This document shows, one piece after another, positions 12,796-15,553 of a stretch of DNA of 15,553 nucleotides; the first letter of the stretch is position 1; every line of letters starts with the position of its first letter. The stretch lies in NCBI GenBank assembly GCA_934486495.1, contig CAKSPW010000052.1, positions 1 to 15,553 of the forward strand, given 5' to 3'. The position numbers and the translations under genes are program-made. Source of the DNA: an uncultured Clostridia bacterium (lineage in GTDB: Bacteria > Bacillota > Clostridia > UBA1381). Under the pieces are notes generated by a model, which saw only the letters and a program-made list of their open reading frames with translations, had not been told where the DNA came from and did not search any database.

Positions 12796-13149
12796 ATGGG
12801 AAAGTATAAGGGATATGCAGGTGCCGGAATGAACACTAACAAGAACATGAACAGTGTTATTAAGCAGGCACAGAAAATGCAGGAGGAAATGGAAAAGGTT
12901 CAAACAGAGCTTGAGGAGAAAACAGTTTCGGCAGCTGCCGGCGGCGGTGCTGTAAATGTTGTAATAAGCGGAAAGAAAGAACTTGTTTCTATAGAAATAA
13001 AACCTGAGGCGGTTGATCCGGACGATGTTGAAACACTTCAGGATCTTATTATGGTAGCAGTAAACGAGGGTATTAAAAAGGCAGACGAAATGATGACAGA
13101 GGGTATGAGCGCCGTGACTGGCGGACTTAATATTCCGGGTCTTTTCTAA
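12796..13149 (+). CDS. YbaB/EbfC-family nucleoid-associated protein
   Basis: A 117-residue DNA-binding protein that forms dimers shaped like tweezers. After a short glycine-rich start the sequence has the family helix with MNSVIKQAQKMQEEMEKVQ (about 18-36), a TVSAAAGGGAVNVVISG strand region (43-59), and a C-terminal helix KADEMMTEGMSAVTGGLNIPGLF. The ATG at 12796 is preceded by GGAGG at a five-base spacing; an in-frame TTG at 12784 is too early. It sits between dnaX and recR as in B. subtilis (yaaK), consistent with a role in DNA repair or chromosome organisation. The precise function in Firmicutes is not settled. Confidence 0.95.
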   Translation: MGKYKGYAGAGMNTNKNMNSVIKQAQKMQEEMEKVQTELEEKTVSAAAGGGAVNVVISGKKELVSIEIKPEAVDPDDVETLQDLIMVAVNEGIKKADEMMTEGMSAVTGGLNIPGLF

Positions 13150-13171
13150 TTAATTTGCGGAGGTTTTAGCT

Positions 13172-13771
13172 GTGGCTGAGGAAGTGTCAATTGAAAAGCT
13201 TGTTGAGCAGTTTCAGCAATTGCCGGGTATCGGCCCGAAAAGCGCAGAGCGAATAGCGTTTTATATGCTTGAGAGAATGTCTGTCGAGCGTGTAAATGAC
13301 ATGGCGGATACAATTCGTCAGGCAAAAGAGAAAATAACGTTCTGCCCGATTTGTCAAAATCTTACGGCTGTAACGCCTTGCCCGATTTGTGCGTCGGAAA
13401 AACGCGACAGATCGGTTATATGCGTTGTTGAAAGCCCGGAGGACGTTAAAGCCATTGAGGAAACAAACGAATACAGCGGTCTTTATCATGTTCTTCACGG
13501 CGCACTTTCGCCGTCGGACGGAATATCGCCCGATGATATAAAGATAAAGGAGCTTGTTTCAAGACTTACGGACGGGTCTGTGTCGGAGATTATCATGGCG
13601 ACAAATCCAACCGTAAACGGAACGGCAACAGCTGTTTATATCGCACGTCTTATCTCTCCGCTCGGTATTAAGGTGACAAGAATTGCTCACGGCGTGCCCG
13701 TTGGCAGCGGTCTTGAATATGCGGACAAGGTTACTTTGATTAAAGCGCTGGAGGGAAGACAGACAATTTAA
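13172..13771 (+). CDS. recR: Recombination mediator RecR
   Basis: Works with RecO (and RecF) to load RecA onto SSB-covered single strands. The 199-residue protein has the helix-hairpin-helix LPGIGPKSAERIAFYML (17-33), a four-cysteine zinc motif (C58, C61, C70, C73), and a Toprim domain beginning at VICVVESPEDV (82-92). A Walker B-like and C-terminal region extends to the end, giving the normal family length. The start is GTG with GGAGG eight bases upstream, 22 bases after ybaB. It is the last gene of the dnaX-ybaB-recR operon and is followed by a terminator. Confidence 0.97.
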   Translation: MAEEVSIEKLVEQFQQLPGIGPKSAERIAFYMLERMSVERVNDMADTIRQAKEKITFCPICQNLTAVTPCPICASEKRDRSVICVVESPEDVKAIEETNEYSGLYHVLHGALSPSDGISPDDIKIKELVSRLTDGSVSEIIMATNPTVNGTATAVYIARLISPLGIKVTRIAHGVPVGSGLEYADKVTLIKALEGRQTI

Positions 13772-13803
13772 AGATTGCCGGATTCAGATAGAATTTAGCT
13801 GTG

Positions 13804-13832
13804 AAAGGGTGCAAAATTTACGCACCCTTTTT
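13804..13832 (+). terminator. Rho-independent terminator after recR
   Basis: AAAGGGTGC (13804-13812) pairs perfectly with GCACCCTTT (13822-13830) around a nine-base loop; five T end the element. It lies 33 bases after recR and just before the promoter of the carboxypeptidase gene. Confidence 0.85.
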
Positions 13833-13843
13833 GAAAATTACTG

Positions 13844-13872
13844 TTGCTTTTTTGAGAAAAGTAGTATATAAT
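13844..13872 (+). promoter_or_regulatory. Sigma-A promoter of the D,D-carboxypeptidase gene
   Basis: TTGCTT (13844-13849) and TATAAT (13867-13872) are 17 bases apart. Its -35 box and spacer start (TTGCTTTTTT) closely resemble the SRP RNA promoter. The gene's GGAGG follows 22 bases after the -10 box. Confidence 0.78.
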
Positions 13873-13904
13873 GATATTATATCAAACGGAAACGGAGGAT
13901 TAAA

Positions 13905-15308
13905 ATGAAAAGGCTTTTGTGTGCGTTTATATGCTTTATAACGCTGGCTGCAAATACTGCTGTGTTTGCGGACGAAATATATCGTGAGGACGAAAACTTT
14001 AAAGCACCGACTGTTGATGCGCAGGCGGCTGTTCTTGCGGATATGAAAACAGGAAGAATTATATACAGCAAAAACCCGGATGAGGAGCTGTATCCCGCAA
14101 GCACGACAAAAATTTTGACGGGTATCCTTGCGCTTGAACTCGGTAATCCGGAAGATGTCGTAACCGCTGATGTTGCATCATTGGCGCCTATTACGAACGA
14201 GGATTCGCATATGGGTATTTTAATCGGGGAGCAGCTTACAATGGAGCAGCTTATAAACGGTATGCTTGTTTATTCGGCAAATGATGCGGCAAATATTATC
14301 GCAACGCACATTTCCGGAACAAGTGAAAAATTTGTTGAGCTTATGAATACAAAAGCACGTGAAATAGGTGCAACGCATACCAACTTTACAAACGCTTACG
14401 GTATTCAGGATGCTAATCATTACACAAGCGCGGCCGATCTTGCGCTTATAGCAAGATATGCTATGCAAAACGAAAAGTTCCGTCAAATAGTATCTCAAAA
14501 GCTTTATAATATTCCGCCGACAAACAAGTATGCGAAGGAGCGTAATTTGCCGAGTACAAATCTTTTTCTCGGCACGGCACGTTCGCCTAAGTTTTACAAT
14601 AAAAGCATTACGGGTATTAAAACGGGTCACACGAGTGATGCCGGATACTGCCTTGTTACAAGCGCGGTGAAAAATGATACGGAGCTTTTGTGTGTAACAT
14701 TAAAGAGTAAAAATCAAGACTCGTCGTATATCACAACGAAGGCGCTGCTTGATTACGGTTTTGCAAATTACAAGAATACTACTATTGTTAAATCAGGCGA
14801 TGCGGTAACCGACTCAAAGGTTATAGAGGCGAAAAACGACCAAAGACTTGCACTTACCGTGTCTGAGGATATAACGGCACTTCTGCCGAGTGAAATCGAT
14901 TTGGCGGAAAGCGTCGAAACGGTTTATGATATTCCCGAAAATTTAAGAGCGCCGATTGTAAAAGGTGACGTTATAGGAAGTGTATCTTATAACTATAAGG
15001 GAACAATGATAGGTCACACCGAACTCATAGCCGCAAATGATGTTGAAAGAAACACACTGTTGTTTATTTTTAATATGATTGTACTTGTGCTTACAAGCCC
15101 GTTCTTTTTCATACCGGCGATACTTTTGATAATATTCCTTATCGTCAGACGTATTAATGTCAGAAAACAGGAAAAGCTTAAAAGAATGCGCCGTCTGCAT
15201 GAAAAGGAAAGTGACAGGGTTATGCGAAACGGTTCAAAAAATCCGGTTAATACACGGTTTAAGGATACGTCAAACAGACGAAATCCGAATTCAAGATATA
15301 AAAAATAA
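13905..15308 (+). CDS. D-alanyl-D-alanine carboxypeptidase (PBP5/DacF family)
   Basis: Trims the terminal D-Ala of peptidoglycan pentapeptides. A signal peptide (about 1-22, ending AVFA) precedes the peptidase S11 domain with all three active-site motifs: S66-T-T-K69 (S66 the acylated serine), S124-A-N126 and K239-T-G241. A C-terminal beta domain spans roughly 300-380. Rather than the amphipathic helix anchor of E. coli PBP5, the chain ends with a transmembrane segment (about 385-414) and a strongly basic tail of about 53 residues that should be cytoplasmic. GGAGG lies eight bases before the ATG. It stands alone between two strong terminators with its own promoter. DacF or DacB equivalence cannot be decided, so no symbol is given. 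Confidence 0.93.
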   Translation: MKRLLCAFICFITLAANTAVFADEIYREDENFKAPTVDAQAAVLADMKTGRIIYSKNPDEELYPASTTKILTGILALELGNPEDVVTADVASLAPITNEDSHMGILIGEQLTMEQLINGMLVYSANDAANIIATHISGTSEKFVELMNTKAREIGATHTNFTNAYGIQDANHYTSAADLALIARYAMQNEKFRQIVSQKLYNIPPTNKYAKERNLPSTNLFLGTARSPKFYNKSITGIKTGHTSDAGYCLVTSAVKNDTELLCVTLKSKNQDSSYITTKALLDYGFANYKNTTIVKSGDAVTDSKVIEAKNDQRLALTVSEDITALLPSEIDLAESVETVYDIPENLRAPIVKGDVIGSVSYNYKGTMIGHTELIAANDVERNTLLFIFNMIVLVLTSPFFFIPAILLIIFLIVRRINVRKQEKLKRMRRLHEKESDRVMRNGSKNPVNTRFKDTSNRRNPNSRYKK

Positions 15309-15339
15309 TATTTTCTCTGTCTTGTGAAGACGAATTTAG

Positions 15340-15373
15340 GCGGTATTGCTTCTGTTTGGCAATACCGCTTTTT
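15340..15373 (+). terminator. Strong Rho-independent terminator after the carboxypeptidase
   Basis: GCGGTATTGC (15340-15349) pairs perfectly with GCAATACCGC (15359-15368), nine-base loop, followed by five T (15369-15373). The 31 bases between the gene stop and the stem hold nothing else. Confidence 0.92.
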
Positions 15374-15375
15374 GA

Positions 15376-15553
15376 GTATGACGGGCATATCAATGCTCTG
15401 TGGTGAAAGTCCACCGAGGCGTAGTTACCGACGAACTCTAAAGCGACTTGCAAGTTTCACATCGTGAGGTGTGGGAGAGAAGAAGCAATAGCGAAATCGT
15501 AGCCTGACGAACAGAAACCTGATACTAAGGCGTATTAAGCGGATAAGTTGGCT
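15376..15553 (+). mobile_element. 5' part of a group II intron, cut by the right window edge
   Basis: The sequence changes to a structured, non-coding type right after the terminator. GTATGAC (15376-15382) is a plausible 5' splice-site start (GUGYG-like). GTGG-TGAAAGT-CCAC (15400-15414), closed further by CTC/GAG, and the later CAGAAACCTGATAC and GGCGTATTAAGCGGATAAG blocks resemble domain I of Clostridial group II introns. The position, a few bases behind a terminator hairpin, is the known target of class C introns. The reverse transcriptase/maturase gene and 3' end would lie beyond the window. The exact 5' end and class are inference. Confidence 0.72.

Noticed and set aside
1..15553. CRISPR arrays, tRNA genes, insertion sequences, prophage or toxin-antitoxin genes
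   Set aside because: I looked for direct repeats, cloverleaf ends and transposase or phage motifs on both strands and saw none besides the intron edge.

Overview
The window reads as a chromosomal segment of a Firmicute of class Clostridia, probably an uncultured anaerobic gut relative of the Ruminococcaceae/Oscillospiraceae. The evidence is a fairly AT-rich sequence, strong Shine-Dalgarno sites (GGAGG, AAGGAG), textbook sigma-A promoters, the SRP RNA-dnaX-ybaB-recR order, a sodium-pumping oxaloacetate decarboxylase with a detached biotin carrier, and a GerMN-domain sporulation-type gene behind a sigma-E-like promoter. The genus assignment is inference. Most of the window is ordinary core genome; the unusual signals are regulatory RNA, recoding and one intron edge.

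Left part (1-3715), all minus strand. A dUTPase, a BaiN/HI0933-type flavoprotein and a five-helix membrane protein of unknown role form a tight operon behind a strong promoter at 3687-3715. Downstream, with its own promoter, is a membrane-anchored zinc-ribbon/YARHG protein, and then what looks like the start of another gene cut by the left edge.

Middle part (3716-7895), plus strand. A roughly 200-base leader with a possible 9-residue leader peptide and three consecutive hairpins precedes oadG, a separate biotin carrier, oadB and the carboxyltransferase oadA. Together they encode a complete Na+-translocating oxaloacetate decarboxylase: OadA moves CO2 from oxaloacetate to biotin on the carrier, and OadB releases it while exporting Na+. 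A terminator follows, then an orphan GtrA-family membrane protein.

Right-middle part (7896-10586). A perfectly spaced promoter drives an RlmI-like methyltransferase, miaA and a small four-cysteine TSCPD protein, which overlap one another. A GerMN-domain protein with a TTG start follows; it has a terminator of its own and a sigma-E-type promoter.

Right part (10587-15553). The small SRP RNA has its own promoter and a large terminator that ends directly at the dnaX ribosome binding site. dnaX (with a bacterial-type slippery A8G run), ybaB and recR follow as the classic DNA replication/repair cluster, then a D-Ala-D-Ala carboxypeptidase with its own promoter and a very strong terminator. Immediately beyond this terminator the window ends inside what looks like the 5' part of a group II intron, a position typical of class C introns.
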